Below are positions 11,087-20,704 of a DNA stretch of 64,000 bases, one piece after another (the first letter of the stretch is position 1; each line of letters starts with the position of its first letter). Origin of the DNA: Vulcanisaeta sp. JCM 16161 (lineage in GTDB: Archaea; Thermoproteota; Thermoprotei; Thermoproteales; Thermocladiaceae). The stretch lies in assembly GCF_001316285.1 (NCBI RefSeq), contig NZ_BBDO01000009.1, forward strand, positions 1 to 64,000. The letters run 5' to 3'. The notes below the pieces were generated by a model. It did no database searches. It was given only the letters and a program-made list of their open reading frames with translations, and had not been told where the DNA came from. The position numbers and the translations under genes are program-made.

Positions 11087-11761
11087 GTGTCCCGGAGCTT
11101 AAGTATTCAGCAGGCCGTTAGGATAATTGTTGAGGAGAATCCCCTCTACGTGACCCTACTGTCGAGTGGTCTCGTTAATTTATCAGCACTTGCAAGGAGT
11201 ATTAAGCCGCTGGTTGATTCAATGGTCGGTAAGGATACTAAGGTATTCACGATAGTCAAGGCATTGGAGAGGATTTCCATGAATTATAAGTTGGTTAATG
11301 AGTATCCCGACATTGTTAAGGCGTTAAGCATGGCTGAGATAATTACGTATAGTGGTATGGGTGAGGTTGAAATAATGTTGACGGAGGAGAACGTGGAGAA
11401 GGTTGCGAAACTTAGGGACTTATTAACTGCGGCTAAGGTTCAATTCATAATACTTAATGACGGCAATAAAATGCATGTGATTGCGCCATTAATGTACATA
11501 GCCAGTGTTTGCACGCAGGCAAAGATTGAGGAGTATGGCATGGTGAGAATCATGTTCGCTGAAAAGGCGCCAGTCGGTATTGTGACATTCCTAGTGCAGG
11601 TCATGAAATCTAATCAAATAACAGCCAAGCATGTACTTAGGTATGACAATGACATTTACGTAGTTGTTGAGAGGGAGAAGACCCCACTCTTACTGAATAT
11701 AATAGAGAGATTGAGGACAATGGCTATGCTCCAATCAACGCAACAGGTGGGTAAGGGTTAG
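11087..11761 (+). CDS. ACT-like domain protein with N-terminal helical domain
   Basis: 224 residues, GTG start, intact. The N-terminal 65 residues are helical (VRIIVEENPLYVTLLSSG, VNLSALARSIKPLVD). Two beta-alpha-beta units follow: GEVEIMLTEENVEKVAKL and APVGIVTFLVQVMKSNQI with YDNDIYVVVEREKTP. The second reads like an ACT small-molecule-binding domain; the first is less clear. Similar archaeal proteins pair an HTH-like helical region with ACT domains and are presumed regulators. No ligand or target can be deduced. TTTTTAAG lies about 40 nt upstream. A C/D guide RNA gene follows its 3' end. Confidence 0.65.
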   Translation: MSRSLSIQQAVRIIVEENPLYVTLLSSGLVNLSALARSIKPLVDSMVGKDTKVFTIVKALERISMNYKLVNEYPDIVKALSMAEIITYSGMGEVEIMLTEENVEKVAKLRDLLTAAKVQFIILNDGNKMHVIAPLMYIASVCTQAKIEEYGMVRIMFAEKAPVGIVTFLVQVMKSNQITAKHVLRYDNDIYVVVEREKTPLLLNIIERLRTMAMLQSTQQVGKG

Positions 11762-11804
11762 GTTGGTTTTTAAGCTCGTGTTAATTAAATCTATTAAATT
11801 TATT

Positions 11805-11852
11805 GTGATGATTCTACGGGACCTGATTAATGATGTGAGCGGCCTCTACTGA
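11805..11852 (+). ncRNA. Box C/D guide sRNA candidate (plus strand)
   Basis: All elements of an archaeal C/D sRNA occur in order in 48 nt: C box GTGATGA (11805-11811), 11-nt guide TTCTACGGGAC, D' box CTGA (11823-11826), 3-nt spacer TTA, C' box ATGATGT (11830-11836, last base off consensus), 12-nt guide GAGCGGCCTCTA, D box CTGA (11849-11852). TTTTTAAG at about 11767-11775 sits at TATA distance. The antisense guides predict ribose methylation in targets GTCCCGTAGAA and TAGAGGCCGCTC at the fifth paired base from each D box. The target RNAs were not identified. FlpA and Nop5 are encoded at 1801-3825. Confidence 0.8.
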
Positions 11853-11908
11853 CATTATTTTTAACAAACAGGGAATAATTTAATTATGTCTTTATGGTTT
11901 AATGAGCC

Positions 11909-13002
11909 ATGCCTAACACCAATAGGATTAGTGGCTTAATCAATGAGTTGCGCAGGAAATCAATAGAATTGGCGATTATTGTCCCTGGACCTAACTTTAG
12001 GTACCTAGTTGGTTCCTATATTGAAACCTTCGAGAGGTTTGGCGCGTTAATGGTCTGCCCAGGTAATGGTGCGCATGCCATGATATTACCGAAACTTGAT
12101 GAGGGTAAGGCTAAGGCCGTTGGTTTGCCGTACATTGTTTATGGTGATGAGGAGGGCCCGTTAAATGCCGTTAGAGTATTTATTAATAATAACTGCGGTA
12201 CTGTGAGGAAGATTGGCCTTGAAGGTAGGGCAACGCTTAATTATTTATGGATTTTACGTAGGGCAATTGGTGAATTTAGCGATTACTCAATTGATGATTT
12301 ATTGGCATCAATGAGGATGAGTAAGGATGAGGATGAACTGAGGAATATCGAACGTGCGGTTAGGGCTATTGAGGGTGGTATTAAGGCAGCCCGTGAAGCC
12401 ATTAGGCCGGGAATGACTGAGCTTGATGTTGCTAGTGTGGTTAGTGATGCCATTAGCAGTGCAGGTGCTGAGCCTAGGGATGTGCTTGTTCAGTCGGGTC
12501 CTAACTCAGCGATACCTCATTGGATGCCCTCCAGGAGGAGGATTGAGGTTGGCGATGTTGTCGTAATTGACGTCACCGCAACTTATAATGATTACTATGG
12601 TGATTTAACGAGAACTCTCGTGATTGGCGAGCCGCCTGGCGATTTTTGGCGTGTTTATGAATTGGTTAGGAGGCTCATGACGAGGCAATAGCCGGGGTTA
12701 GGGAGGGCGTTACTGGTGCTTATGTTGATTCAATAGCCAGGAGGGTCATAACCGAGGGTGGTTATGGTGAGTATTTCATTCACAGAACTGGTCATGGGAT
12801 TGGGCTTGAGGTTCATGAGGAGCCATTCATTAGCCAATCTTACGAGAAGGCATTGCCAAGGGGTAGCGCATTCACCATCGAGCCTGGCATATACCTGCCC
12901 GGCAGGTTTGGTGTTAGGCTTGAGAGCAATGTCGTGATTCGACTCGACGGTAGGGTTGAGGTCCTCGATAGGTATTGGCCCGAGGTTATTGTCAGTGTTT
13001 AG
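11909..13002 (+). CDS. M24 family aminopeptidase (Xaa-Pro dipeptidase-like), frameshifted
   Basis: Metallopeptidase of the pita-bread fold, probably cleaving Xaa-Pro peptides in the cytoplasm. About 365 residues after one shift near 12680: the first frame ends at 12691, and the other frame continues AHDEAIAGVREGV to a stop at 13002. The N-terminal creatinase-like domain (about 1-125) precedes the catalytic domain. The five metal ligands are visible: two Asp in VVVIDVTATYNDYYGDLTRT, His in HRTGHGIGLEVHEEP, Glu in FTIEPGIYLPG and Glu in RLESNVVI. ATG start at 11909. The next gene starts 38 nt later. Confidence 0.9.
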
Positions 13003-13039
13003 TAATGCTTTATTACCTATTACCTCCGTAATCACTAAC

Positions 13040-13666
13040 GTGATACTATACCTTATTAGGCATGGTGAGGCGCAGTTGAATGCGCTTGGAATTCTTCACT
13101 CAAGGAATTATAACGATAATCCATTAACGGATAAGGGAAGACTTGAGGCTGCCGCCACCGCAATGCTCCTACGTAAACTGGGCGTGCATGGCCCAGTATT
13201 CACATCGCCATTATTACGTGCACGCCAAACCGCCAGCTGCATCGACCTAATTATAGTTGATGAGAGGTTAAGAGAAATTGATATGGGTGAATGGGAACTT
13301 AAAAAGATAAGTGAGATTCCCTTTAATGACTACGTCAGAGACCCCATTAAGTATCATCCACCCGGTGGTGAGACCATGGAGTCCGTGGTTAATAGGGTAA
13401 TGGATTTTCTAAATTTTATTAAAGGTATTAATGAGAAGCACGTGATTGCAGTGAGCCATTGGCACCCAATTGCTACGATAGTTGCCCTAATTACGGGGTT
13501 ACCGTTAAATAACATCTATAGGTTACACCTTGATACTGGGTCTGTAACTGCTATAAACCTTGATCATAATTATGTAGTATTCATCAATCTAAGCCCCTTA
13601 AGGATATTAAGAAGCCTTGGTTTTAGTGACAGCGAAGTAATAAAGGAGTGCGATGGTTGGGGCTAA
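13040..13666 (+). CDS. Histidine phosphatase (phosphoglycerate mutase-like)
   Basis: Member of the histidine phosphatase superfamily, 208 residues from GTG 13040. The open frame extends further upstream but overlaps the peptidase gene, so I take the GTG directly before the catalytic motif. The motif YLIRHGEAQLNALG carries the phosphoryl-accepting His; SPLLRARQTA and REIDMGEWE follow, and the second catalytic His is in VIAVSHWHPI. The RHG motif and size fit phosphatases acting on sugar phosphates, cobalamin or nucleotide intermediates as well as dPGM, so the substrate is open. Confidence 0.85.
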   Translation: MILYLIRHGEAQLNALGILHSRNYNDNPLTDKGRLEAAATAMLLRKLGVHGPVFTSPLLRARQTASCIDLIIVDERLREIDMGEWELKKISEIPFNDYVRDPIKYHPPGGETMESVVNRVMDFLNFIKGINEKHVIAVSHWHPIATIVALITGLPLNNIYRLHLDTGSVTAINLDHNYVVFINLSPLRILRSLGFSDSEVIKECDGWG

Positions 13667-14106
13667 ATTTATGAGTATCGCATGCGATGAGGTTCATTGG
13701 AGACTTGTTGAATTGAATATAGACCACGCATGTGGATTGGCGAGCCTATTAAAGGTTATTGGTGAAAGACTTGGAATTTTCGATGTTCCGGATGTTATTG
13801 ATGTAATGGTTTATGGTGATCATGAGTCCGTTAGGCAGGCCTTAGGTAGTTCCGTGATTGTTGAGAGGTCCCTGGTTCCAGGGCTTTTTTTCACGTGCAG
13901 TGCTCATAAGGAGTATACCCTATGCATCCATTGAGGACCTCGTGGTATCCGTTGTAATTAACGGTGATATTCCGTGGTATGCAGCCCTTATTAAGGAATT
14001 GATTAGAAATGCTAATGTGAGGAATAGCTTAAGGTGGGAGTGGATTAATGAGGTACTTAATAGATTCAATGCCGTGGAAATCTTTAACAGGATCATTTCG
14101 CAGTAG
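13653..14106 (+). CDS. Hypothetical protein, frameshifted
   Basis: Overlaps the 3' end of the phosphatase gene by 14 nt. The first frame (13653-13934) starts ATGGTTGGGGC and encodes a mixed alpha/beta N-terminus (LNIDHACGLASLLKVIGERLG). After SAHKEY it must shift near 13912 to the frame reading ASIEDLVVSVVINGDIPWYA through the stop at 14106, about 150 residues in all. No family recognised. The overlap suggests co-translation with the phosphatase. The 3' end overlaps by a few bases the 3' end of the radical SAM gene on the opposite strand. Confidence 0.55.
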
Positions 14107-15194
14107 GTTCATAAACACAGGCTGGGTCCGACCCTAAAGGATCACCCAACTCAGTATAAGCTTGCCCTTGACCCACCACATATATTCCTAAACTCACACA
14201 TGCCGCATTTGCCATTAAACCGGGCCTCCCTTATCGTCCTTAGTATTGGGTGCTCCCTATACACCTTCACTATGTTATCCTTCCTAACATTTCCGAGTAT
14301 GAGTGGTAGGAAGCCACTTGGGTATATCGATCCATCACTGGCTATGAATATTATTCCATAACCATCCCTAGTCGGTGTAAAACTCGGTGGTTTTGCATTA
14401 CCTGGAGGCTCGCCCATTAATTCCCTGAGCTGCCTCGTTAATTCCTGATACAACTTACCACCCTCATACTTAACACCGGCGTTCCTTTGCATAATAACCC
14501 TCCTAAAGAAGGGTGCTTCAACAGTCCTTATTGGTAGTCCGTATAGTGATGCTTCATATAGGAATTGAACAACATCCTCACTCTCCCAGGGGTCCAACGG
14601 CTCGAGCTCCATGCCTCTACCCACGCGTATTAAGAAGAATACCTCCCATGCATTGGCCCCGCTATCCCTAACGATCTTAAATACCTGGGGAAGCTCGTGG
14701 ACATTAAGCTTCATGACGGCGGTATTTACCTGGAACTCAATCCCATAGCTCCTAAGCTTATTAAATACCTCCAGTGTCGTTTTAAAAACATCAATATTCT
14801 CCAGGGCTGTCCTCCTAATATAATTATGAGTCTCGGGCCTAGCCCCGTCTAAACTTATTGACACAGAGCTTACGCGCCCCCTCAATTCCCTGAGTAATTC
14901 GTCATTAAGTAGCTTTGTTGATACGGCGGGAGACAAAGCCACAGGAATTCCCAATGACCTTGCATGGTCTATTAATTCCAGTATATCCTCCCTCATCAAT
15001 GGGTCACCGCCCGTGAGAATCAGCACTGGGTATGGCTTGCCAAACCCAGTTAGGTCTTCAATGAATTTCTTAGCCTCCTCAGTGCTTAACTCAGTGGGTA
15101 ATGGCTTGAGCAACGCATTAGCCCTGCAGTGCCTGCATGCCAGTGGGCATGCCTTTGTGGTTTCGTAAAAAAACCAGTAAGGGCTTCTCCTCAA
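14093..15194 (-). CDS. Radical SAM/SPASM protein, TIGR04053/AhbD-like, frameshifted
   Basis: About 365 residues. The radical SAM cluster motif is CPLACRHCRA (residues about 17-26), followed by LILTGGDPLMR and SVSISLDGA. The C-terminal SPASM-type cysteines are CGMCEFRNICGGSRA. The raw frame stops just after this at 14151, but a one-base shift near 14155 gives YTELGDPLGSDPACVYEP to a stop at 14093, as homologues end. YPSGFLPL with GNVR resembles family TIGR04053, related to AhbD heme b synthase. A role in the siroheme-dependent heme pathway is inferred, helped by the divergent AhbC-like gene. The start is TTG 15194, or ATG 15210 with another one-base error, the latter 25 nt from TTATTAAATAG. 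Confidence 0.8.
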
Positions 15195-15320
15195 GTGGCC
15201 ATCTATGCATTACGTGAAGCCAAGGCATGCCTATTTAATAACTTACTTCCAAATGTTATTTTGGCAGTACCTGTGTAGGTAAGGTTTTATACCGGTTAGG
15301 TACATGCTTAGTTGAATTGG

Positions 15321-16561
15321 ATGATTAACATAACGAACTTAGTGGTGGGAAGCGGCACGGTAAGCCTTTCCATTAAGGGTCATGACTACGTGAGGAGTGA
15401 CAGGGAATTCACGGACATTAGTAGGCCATTAATATTCTGGAACATAACGTATAGGTGCAACCTAAAGTGCATACACTGCTACATAAACGCTATTCAGGGT
15501 CTCTCTAGGGATGAGTTAACGACTGAGGAGGCCCTTAGGGTTGTTGATGATGCACATGAGTTGAGAACGCCGTTACTCATTATTAGTGGTGGCGAACCCC
15601 TGATTAGGGAGGATATTACGGAGATTATGAGGAGAGCAGGTGATTATGGTATAAGGATATCCCTTAGTACCAATGGCACGTTAATAACTAGGGATTGGGC
15701 TCTCAGGCTTAAGGAGTTGAATGTTCAATACGTTGGGATAAGCATTGATTCACCAATACCTGAGGTTCATGACAAAATAAGGGGTGTCCTTGGCGCCTGG
15801 GATTTGGCGATTAAAGGTATTAAGAATGTGATGGAGGTTGGGATACCAGTTGGTATTAGGACGACCGTTACTAAGTTAAACATTGATCATGCACCTGAGG
15901 TTGTAGAACTAGCCATAAACTGGGTATTTCAAGGGTTGCATTTTACCATCTAGTGCCTAGTGGTAGGGGTAAGGGTATCATCAACTTACTACCGAGCCCT
16001 GACCAAATGCTTAGGTTCTTAATGAGGTTGATCGATATCGCCAGGAAGTACCCAGATATTGAGATATTGACGGTGGATAACCCGGCCGATGGGGTCGTTG
16101 CATCGTTATTAGCGAGTAATGATGAGGGCGAGTTCATGAGTAAGTTGAGACTTGTGAGTAGGATGGGCGCATGCAGTGCTGGTAGGAAGGTGATGTCGAT
16201 ATACCCAAATGGTGATGTTTATCCATGCCAATTCTTCAATGATAAACCAATGGGTAATGTCAGGAGGGAGAGGCTAACGGAGATTTGGTTAAGGCCCAGG
16301 TTAAATACAGAGCTTGTAATTAGGCTTAGGGAGAGGGGTTACGGCAATTCACCATGCATGAGGTGTCCATACCTAAGGTACTGCGGTGGTTGTAGGGTTA
16401 GGGCTGAGGTAATTAATGGTGATGTCTGGTCCATGGATCCACTGTGCACCATGAATTCGTTACTGCGTTTATGGAGACTCGGCGAGGTTGATCTAAAGCC
16501 CTGGCAGGTGAGGGTCATGAGGGAGTTTGAGGAATCCCTGGGTATTAATGGCGGTAATTGA
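15321..16561 (+). CDS. Radical SAM/SPASM protein, AhbC/NirJ-like, frameshifted
   Basis: About 413 residues. The N-terminus MINITNLVVGSGTVS followed by RPLIFWNITYRCNLKCIHCY is very like AhbC (12,18-didecarboxysiroheme deacetylase) and NirJ. The CxxxCxxC cluster is CNLKCIHC, then IISGGEPLIREDI and LSTNGTLIT. SPASM auxiliary-cluster cysteines are in GDVYPCQFF, CMRCPYLRYCGGCR and PLC near the end. A one-base shift near 15940 joins frames ending FQGLHFTI and starting HLVPSGRGKG. ATG 15321 matches family N-termini; an upstream TTG at 15312 is possible. GTTTTATAC at 15284-15292 is the TATA box. It is divergent from the AhbD-like gene. Confidence 0.8.
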
Positions 16562-16644
16562 TTATTCTTCAATCTAATTTAACGAAGTGACAAAGTACAT
16601 AAACCAGTTATTTTAACGATTACATTGAGTAAATGACTGATTTA

Positions 16645-17933
16645 ATGATCAAGGTTTGGGTGGTGGAGGCGAGGTTGGTAGGATGGCTATTTTTGTTAAG
16701 GATGCCAATTCCGACAAGGGATTCCTCTTTGATTATGGCGTTAACTTTGATGAGAGTGATAGACCTGTAATGCCCGGCCATGTTAGGCCCAGGGACATAA
16801 CCGCCGTATTCCTAAGCCATGCCCACCTAGATCACTGCGGCGCGTTGCCGAGCCTATACGTTAGTTCGCCACCACCTGTATACGCCACGCCATTGACGCT
16901 TGAGCTTGCGGATATAATGTTTAAGGATGCCATTAAATTAAGCGGTTATTACCTGCCCTATGAGGATGAGGAGATTAAGGCTGTGCTTGATCACGCAATA
17001 CCTGTGACCTACGGCGAGGATGTTGACATATCCAGGGATGTTAGGGCCACCATAATAAATGCAGGCCATGTACCCGGCAGTATGCTGACATTGCTCGAAA
17101 TAAATGGTGCCAGGGTATTGTTCACTGGCGACTTTAATTTATCGTCATCAAACCTACTCCGCGGCGCCGACATAAATAATGTTCCTAAGGATGTCGATGT
17201 AGTCATCATGGAGGGTACGTACGTAACCAACACACACCCACCTAGGGAGGAGGTTGAGAGGGAGTTCATTAGGGTTATTAAGGAGACCATTGAGAATGGC
17301 GGTTCAGTGTTAATACCGGTATTGACGATCGGTAGGGCTCAGGAGATACTAATAACGCTTTATAAGAATGGCATTGACTACCCAGTAATAATTGATGGGT
17401 TAGCCAGGGTCGCCAATCAAATAGTGGCTAAGTACCCACATTACCTGGCTAATCCCGAGCTTTACCTTAAGGCCGTGGAGAATAGCCTTGAGGTCACTAC
17501 AGATTACCAGAGGAGGTCGTTAACTAAGGAACCCGTGATAATAGTCTCACCAGCGGGTATGCTGAAGGGTGGCGCCGCCGTTTATTACTTAAAGAAGCTG
17601 GGTAGGGATAGGAAGAATGCCGTGATACTTCCAAGCTATCAGGCACCTGATACCCCGGGCTTTGAACTACTAACGAGGGGAAGGACATTCATTGATAAGA
17701 CCGAGATAGTGCTTGAGGCTAAACTATACTGGTTCGACTTTAGTTCGCATAGTGGCAGGGCTGAGTTGGAGGCATTCATTAATCACTTCAGTCCAGACAC
17801 TAAGGTTCTCCTTGTTCATACGGAGGCGATAAAGGCGCTGCAATTCCTTGAAAGGTTGAAGGCTAAGTATGGAATCGATAACGTTCATGTCCCAACCAAC
17901 GATGAAGCATTACTAATACGTATAAATAGGTAA
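16645..17933 (+). CDS. Metallo-beta-lactamase/beta-CASP ribonuclease (aCPSF2/RNase J-like)
   Basis: About 430 residues, without the N-terminal KH domains of aCPSF1. The metal site is HAHLDHCGALP (residues about 54-64), with GHVPGSML, LFTGDF and the beta-CASP motifs MEGTYV, GSVLIPVLTIGRAQE, SPAGMLKGGAAVYYL and HSGRAEL. It probably processes RNA ends as an endo- or 5'-exonuclease. ATG 16645 reads MIKV and must shift one base in the T run near 16656 to give LGGGGEVGRM, the usual N-terminus; otherwise translation would begin at TTG 16656. Confidence 0.88.
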
Positions 17934-18013
17934 ACCTGGTTTATTAAGACATCATTGTAGGTATCGCATCGAAAAGGTTTAAAGGCTGTATTAGCTTAGC
18001 TTCGTTAACTACT

Positions 18014-19365
18014 ATGTCTCAGATAAAGATTGAGGAGGTAAAACCAACCTTCGAGAGAATTGGATTACATAGTCACATTAAGGGTTTAGGCGTTAGGGAT
18101 GGAAAGGTGCAGTTCTCGGCAGACGGTTTCGTCGGGCAGGTCGAGGCTAGGGAGGCCGCTACTACGTTGTTAAGATGATTAGAGCTGGTAAGTTCGGCGG
18201 CAAGGGCGTGTTAATCGTTGGTCCACCCGGCACTGGCAAAACGGCACTTGCCATAGGCATAGCCAGGGAGCTCGGTCCCGACACGCCATTTGTACAGATA
18301 AGCGCGGCTGAGGTTTATAGTATGGAGGTTAAGAAGACGGAGTTCCTGACAAGGGCCCTTAGGAGCGCGATTGGCGTTAGGATTAGGGAGTGGCGTAGGG
18401 TCTATGAGGGTGTTGTTAAGAGCCTAGATATTCAGTACGGTAGGCATCCATACAACCCATATGCCAGATCCCCAGGAGTGCAACCATAACATTGGCCACT
18501 AAGGATGAGGAGAAGAGACTCAGGGTTCCCGCGGAGATTGCTGAGCAGTTAATAGAGCTTGGCGTTGAGGAGGGCGACGTCATATGGATTGATGAGGAGA
18601 CCGGTAGGGTGTTTGTCCAGGGTAAGGGTGAGGGTGGTGAGACGTACGATATATATGTAAAGAAGAAGATAGAGGTTCCAAAGGGGCCCGTATATAAGGA
18701 GAAGGAGATCACGAGGTTCTTCACACTTAACGATCTCGACATATACCAGGCTAGGCAGCAGGGATTGCTGAGTGCCATGATATTTGGCTTTGCGGCTGAG
18801 GAGCGTGAAATCCCGAATGAGGTTAGGAAGGCCGTTGATGAGTTCGTGATGAAGTTAATAAATGATGGGAAGGGCGAGCTTGTGCCGGGTGTGTTATTTA
18901 TTGATGATGTTCACATGCTCGATATTGAGACCTGGGCCTACTTAAGCAGGGCTATGGAGAGTGAGTTAAGTCCAATACTCATCCTAGCCACTAACAGGGG
19001 TATAACAAAGATTAGGGGTACGGATGTTGAGTCGCCCCATGGCGTCCCGCTGGATATGCTTGATAGGCTCATTATCATTAGGACAAAGCTACACCGCTGA
19101 TGAGGTTAGGGAGATAATAAAAATTAGGGCTAAGGAGGAGAGGGTTTCGTTGGCTAATGACGCACTTGAGGAATTAACTAAGATAGGTACTGAGGAGAGC
19201 CTTAGGTACGCAATACAGTTACTGGCGCCTGCCCAGTTGAGGGCCCAGGAAGTTGGTCATAAAGAGATTACTAAGGATGACGTTGAGTATGTTAAGAAGC
19301 TATTCCTAAGTGTTAAGGAGAGTGTTCAATACGTTAAGGAGTACGAGAACTACTTCCTGCGTTAA
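18014..19365 (+). CDS. TIP49/RuvB-like AAA+ ATPase, three frameshifts
   Basis: Archaeal relative of eukaryotic RUVBL1/2, about 450 residues, normal for the family. The N-terminus [21 protein letters not shown] starts at ATG 18014. Breaks lie near 18162 (A[Y][10 protein letters not shown]), about 18485 and about 19085. Walker A is [15 protein letters not shown] and the inserted OB domain spans about residues 130-240. Walker B reads [12 protein letters not shown], with Asp where eukaryotic TIP49 has Glu. Sensor 1 is ILATNRG and the arginine-finger/sensor 2 region [14 protein letters not shown]. Chromatin or RNP assembly roles are known in eukaryotes; the archaeal role is unsettled. Confidence 0.92.
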
Positions 19366-19419
19366 GCTTCTACACCTAAAGAAAAGTTAAGGTTAAAAAG
19401 GCAATAGGCAAAGCCGATT

Positions 19420-19878
19420 ATGGGGTTACCCATGCTTAGCCTTAACGATGTTGTTCAGGCAATATACACGGTTACCAGAGTCGTCACAGTACCCGTCAAT
19501 ATACACGCAATAATGTACCTGGCCGGTAGGGATTGGGCAATGTTTGAGAGATGGTGCATACGTCATTTATAAAACAACGGATACTCAGGGAAATCCCGTA
19601 ACGATTAGGTTAAGGTCAGGGAGATGGGTTCGTCCGTAAGTCATTACTATGAGGTTTACGGTATGGAGATGCAGTTTAAGTACATGGGCCATGACTTCCT
19701 CGCCGTGTATCCGGTGAGTGGTGGTTTTAGTAAGGCTAAGGTTGATGACAAGTACTTACTTGACATAAGCACTAAGATTGGCGGTGGTGAACCATGCATT
19801 GTTGCGCTTCGAATTGGTCAAGTACCGGCGATATGCAGGCAGGTTGGTAAATTCTACCTCGTGATTGCTAGGGCTTGA
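19420..19878 (+). CDS. Conserved-looking hypothetical protein, two frameshifts
   Basis: From ATG 19420 (or 19432) the frame reads LSLNDVVQAIYTVTRVVTVP and AGRDWAMFER, then needs one inserted base near 19555 (DGAYVIYKTTDTQGNPVTIR) and another near 19620 to enter the final frame HYYEVYGMEMQFKYMGHDF, ending at 19878. The product is about 153 residues, soluble and mostly beta. No family recognised. The stop codon is immediately followed by the D box of a guide RNA on the opposite strand. Confidence 0.55.
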
Positions 19879-19928
19879 TCAGTAGCGGCGTACCGGCATC
19901 ACCAATCTGCTGGGTTCATCCTCATCAT
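19879..19928 (-). ncRNA. Box C/D guide sRNA candidate (minus strand)
   Basis: Read on the minus strand: C box ATGATGA (19928-19922), 12-nt guide GGATGAACCCAG, D' box CAGA (degenerate CTGA, 19909-19906), spacer TTG, C' box GTGATGC (19902-19896), 13-nt guide CGGTACGCCGCTA, D box CTGA (19882-19879). TTTATATATA at 19951-19960 lies about 27 nt before the C box. The D guide is complementary to TAGCGGCG, part of the universally conserved 23S rRNA GUAGCGGCGAGCGA segment, so that rRNA is a plausible target (from memory). The RNA begins right after the stop of the convergent protein gene. Confidence 0.7.
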
Positions 19929-19950
19929 ACCTAGTCTGTTGAGGAATTGG

Positions 19951-19960
19951 TTTATATATA
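19951..19960. promoter_or_regulatory. Symmetric TATA box, probably bidirectional
   Basis: TTTATATATA lies about 27 nt from the C box of the minus-strand guide RNA (start near 19928) and about 36 nt before the DUF47 start at 19991. The near-palindromic core could be used in both directions. Inference from spacing only. Confidence 0.5.
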
Positions 19961-19990
19961 ACTCTTTAGTCATATTTTAGCCCTTGGGAA

Positions 19991-20704
19991 ATGTCCCGAT
20001 TCATAAGGGACTTTTGGGGAAGGATATTGTCGCCACTGTATGTAGGGGAGAGGGAGTTTCTAAGTAGGTTGGTGACGCATATTGAGCTCAGTCAAAAAGC
20101 AATGTCAATACTTGAGGAGATGGTGTTAAGTGCCGTTGAGGACAATAGTATTAGTAAGACCAAGGTTTCTGAGGGCATGAGGGAGATAGCCGCACTCGAG
20201 CGTGAGGGTGATGAAATTGTTAGGCAGGTGAATGATTCGGTACTTAAGGGTGCGGTACCAATAACCACGGCATTAATCATGGACACAATACTCAATAAAT
20301 CAGATGACATACTTGATGGGATTCACGTATTGTCCAGGGAGTTAAGGCGTACATACTACCTATGCAATACCGAACCTGTCAGGAGGTTCCTTAGTGAGGA
20401 GTTCCTGGAGATGCTCAGGATTGGTAAGGAGGCCCTTAAAATGCTCCTTGAAGTAATGAATAACCTAGATAAGAAGAGCTTTAGTGATATTAGGGTCATG
20501 GTCATGGGCATACAGAAGCTTGAGGAGGAGGTTGATGACATAAAGGATTCAGCTCTAGATAAACTATACGCCAGTGCTAAGGAGTTGACCTACGTAGAGT
20601 TCATGAGTAATATGAGCCTAATATTCGGCATCGATGACGTACTCGACTCAATAAAGGATATAGCCTATATGCTATTAACACTAATTAGCACGTATGGCGC
20701 TTAA
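19991..20704 (+). CDS. DUF47 (PhoU-like) family protein
   Basis: 237 residues, intact, all helical, as in the DUF47/YkaA family related to PhoU. Key features are the repeated E/D-rich helices ALEREGDEIVRQVND and IQKLEEEVDDIKDSA, which in PhoU-like proteins bind metals, and FGIDDVLDSIKDIAYML. The usual genomic partner is a PiT phosphate transporter; here a HAD hydrolase overlaps by 11 nt and an MFS transporter follows, so it may regulate phosphate or phosphate-ester uptake by that carrier. That link is inferred from context. Confidence 0.85.
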   Translation: MSRFIRDFWGRILSPLYVGEREFLSRLVTHIELSQKAMSILEEMVLSAVEDNSISKTKVSEGMREIAALEREGDEIVRQVNDSVLKGAVPITTALIMDTILNKSDDILDGIHVLSRELRRTYYLCNTEPVRRFLSEEFLEMLRIGKEALKMLLEVMNNLDKKSFSDIRVMVMGIQKLEEEVDDIKDSALDKLYASAKELTYVEFMSNMSLIFGIDDVLDSIKDIAYMLLTLISTYGA

